Shown: positions 62,318 to 64,000 of the stretch, piece by piece
Layout of the letters: every line of letters begins with the position of its first letter
Numbering within the stretch: the first letter of the stretch is position 1
NCBI GenBank assembly: GCA_033782935.1
Contig: JAWQEG010000279.1
Location: 1,574,001 to 1,638,000, forward strand
Direction: 5' to 3'
Source of the DNA: Petrolisthes cinctipes
Lineage: Eukaryota > Arthropoda > Malacostraca > Decapoda > Porcellanidae
DNA: 64,000 bases
Notes under the pieces: model-generated
Told to the model about the DNA's origin: nothing
The model's database searches: none
What the model saw: only the letters and a program-made list of their open reading frames with translations
Position numbers and translations under genes: made by a program

Positions 62318-63245
62318 ATCGCATCTGGGACCCCAAAATATCGAATTTTCGGGTGTTTTGAGCCTGAATTTGAGATATAAACGGGTACAGAAGATGAATG
62401 CACATATCGACTTTTGGGCACCTAAAAGATCGATTTTCAGTATGTTTTTGGCCTGTATTTTGAAAATACTCTAACACGGAGTAGGCATGTACAGATACCT
62501 TCTGGGACCTCTAAATATCGAATTTTCGGGTGTTTTGGGACGGAATTTGAGATATCGATTTTTTGGCACCTAAAATGTCGATTTTTAGCATGTTTTTAGC
62601 CTATATTTTGAAAATATTCTAGCACTGTGTAGGCATGTACAGATTGCTTCTGGGACCCAAAAATATTGAATTTTCGGGTGTTTTGAGCCTGAATTTGAGA
62701 TATAAACGGGTACAGAAGATACATGCACATATTGACTTTGGGCATCTAAAATATCGATTTTCAGCATGTTTTGGGCCTGTATTTTGAAAATACTCTAACA
62801 CTGAGTAGGCATGTACAGATTGCTTCTGGGACCCCAAAATATTGAATTTTCGGGTGTTTTGAGCCTGAATTTGAGATATAAACGGGTACTGAAGATGCAT
62901 GCACATATCGACTTTTGTGCACCTAAAAGATCGATTTTCAGTATTTTTTGAGCATGTATTTTGAAAATACTCTAACACGGAGTAGGCATGTACAGATCGC
63001 TTCTGGGACCCCTAAATATCGAATTTTCGGGTGTTTTGGGACTGAATTTGAGATATCGACTTTTTGGCACCTAAAAGATCGATTTTTAGCATGTTAAATT
63101 TTAGCCTATATTTTGAAAATATTCTAGCACTAAGTAGGCATGTACAGATTGATTCTGGGACCCCAAAATATTGAATTTTGGGTGTTTTGAGCCTGAATTT
63201 GAGATATAAACGGGTACAGAAGATACATGCACATATTGACTTTGG

Positions 63246-64000
63246 GCACCAAAAATAACGATTTTCAGCATGTTTTGGGCATGAATTTTGAAAATACTCT
63301 AACACGGAGTAGGCATGTACAGATCGCTTCTGGGACCCCTAAATATCGAATTTTCGGGTGTTTTGGGACTGAATTTGAGATATCGACTTTTTGGCACCTA
63401 AAAGATCGATTTTTAGCATGTTTTTAGCCTATATTTTGAAAATATTCTAGCACTGTGTAGGCATGTACAGATTGCTTCTGGGACCCCAAAATATTGAATT
63501 TTCGGGTGTTTTGAGCCTGAATTTGAGATATAAATGGGTGCAGAAGATACATGCACATATTGACTTTGGGCATCTAAAATATCGATTTTCAGCATTTTTT
63601 GGACCTGTATTTTGAAAATACTCTAACACTGAGTAGGCATGTACAGATTGCTTCTGGGACCCCAAAATATTGAATTTTCGGGTGTTTTGAGCCTGAATTT
63701 GAGATATAAACGGGTACTGAAGATGCATGCACATATCGACTTTTGGGCACCTAAAAGATCGATTTTCAGTATGTTTTTGGCCTGTATTTTGAAAATACTC
63801 TAACACGGAGTAGGCATGTACAGATACCTTCTGGGACCTCTAAATATCGAATTTTCGGGTGTTTTGGGACGGAATTTGGGATATCGATTTTTTGGCACCT
63901 AAAATGTCGATTTTTAGCATGTTTTTAGCCTATATTTTGAAAATATTCTAGCACTGTGTAGGCATGTACAGATTGCTTCTGGGACACAAAAATATTGAAT
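63246..64000 (+). repeat. Array continuing to the end of the window
   Basis: After the macro-repeat, L2b/Sa/L2a/L1a/Sb/L2a monomers follow in the usual head-to-tail way, with some private changes (AAAAATAACG near 63253, AAATGGGTGCAG near 63533, TTTGGGATATCG near 63876). The last monomer starts at 63966 and is cut by the window edge. Confidence 0.88.

Larger units (their letters stand above)
56381..63245 (+). repeat. Macro-repeat copy 2 (about 6868 bp)
   Basis: It begins exactly where copy 1 ends. It keeps the normal Sb-L2a-L1a-Sa order at about 59.1-59.48 kb, where copy 1 lost 353 bp. It contains an additional 1007-bp tandem duplication (60304-61310 and 61311-62317) and keeps a 176-bp stretch that copy 1 lost near 56010. 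The sum 5332 + 353 + 1007 + 176 equals 6868, so every base of the length difference is explained. Only isolated substitutions separate the copies, for example GGGTAAAGAAAATAC at 57197 against GGGTACAGAAAATAC at 51865. Confidence 0.88.
1..64000 (+). repeat. Satellite DNA array filling the window
   Basis: The box ATGTACAGAT, or a near variant, recurs every 138-177 bp from position 51 to 63966, always on the plus strand. No stretch longer than one monomer falls outside this pattern. Spacings at the start are 177, 148, 176, 177, 148, 176, 176, 177, 148, 176 and 176 bp. Composition is AT-rich (about 37% GC in a counted monomer). I see no reversed monomers, inserted elements, poly-A tails, terminal repeats, tRNA-like or rRNA-like sequence. 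Arrays like this are known from centromeres and other heterochromatin, where HORs arise by unequal exchange or gene conversion. I infer a eukaryotic, possibly plant, centromeric or pericentromeric array. A subtelomeric satellite is the main alternative. The family is not one I recognise. Confidence 0.97.

Noticed and set aside
1..64000. CRISPR array, considered because of the regular repeats
   Set aside because: There are no distinct short repeats separated by unique spacers; the entire 148-177-bp unit is repeated and the spacing shows HOR structure typical of eukaryotic satellites.
1..64000. Plant centromere satellites known to me, such as the rice, maize, soybean, Arabidopsis and cucumber families
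   Set aside because: Length is similar in some cases, but I could not match sequence motifs to any of them from memory. A database search with a monomer consensus would decide.
1..64000. Telomeric or subtelomeric repeats (TTTAGGG/TTAGGG runs)
   Set aside because: TTTAGGG occurs only singly inside L1b (TGTTTAGGGCC) and is never in tandem, so it is part of the satellite.

Overview
The whole 64-kb window is one uninterrupted head-to-tail satellite DNA array. I see no gene, RNA gene, transposon, telomere repeat or unique sequence, and both ends of the window lie inside the array. The monomers (roughly 380) average about 167 bp, are about 37% GC (66 of 177 bases in the monomer at 51-227), and all point the same way. 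Such an array is typical of a eukaryotic centromere or other constitutive heterochromatin. A unit of about 177 bp with large higher-order repeats (HORs) fits many plant centromeric satellites. I do not recognise the family, so the plant assignment is a guess from unit length and style, and centromere function is inference.

Unit structure. There are three length classes. L1 is 177 bp. L2 is 176 bp. S is 148 bp and lacks exactly 29 bp between two copies of ATAT. The 177-bp unit is itself a diverged tandem of two half-units of 88 and 89 bp. L1, S and L2 each occur as two sequence subtypes (a and b). The basic HOR is the 1002-bp hexamer L1a-Sa-L2b-L1b-Sb-L2a, seen intact and twice in tandem at 41350-43353. 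A common 10-bp deletion in Sa shortens the hexamer to 992 bp.

Layout. 1-7377: a 4712-bp macro-repeat built from 1855-bp 11-mers. 7378-10931: irregular mixture. 10932-17787: two copies of a 3428-bp 21-mer, itself made of a 2127/1301-bp internal duplication. 17788-21819: irregular. 21820-23412: a 982-bp tandem duplication. About 23.35-28.7 kb: a 4.16-kb-spaced duplication, with 501-bp trimers (L1a-Sa-L2a) between its copies. 28.9-34.6 kb: a 1678-bp 10-mer, nearly three copies plus a 1000-bp partial, with a degraded end. 34.6-51.0 kb: mostly hexamer-type array, including a 2.3-kb segment (38.1-40.4 kb) duplicated 7.6-7.8 kb away (45.7-48.1 kb). 51.05-63.25 kb: two copies of a macro-repeat, 5332 and 6868 bp. 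The size difference is fully accounted for by three indels (353, 1007 and 176 bp). 63.25-64.0 kb: array continues.

The open reading frames (up to 217 codons, mostly on the minus strand) are translations of the repeat in shifting frames, and I do not call any of them genes. The interest of this window lies in the layered record of satellite evolution: half-unit, monomer, length variant, trimer, hexamer, HOR, macro-repeat. It also lies in a conserved short dyad whose end pair covaries between monomer classes. Positions were read by eye from recurring anchors (each monomer is numbered from the A of its ATGTACAGAT box), so block edges are approximate unless stated.
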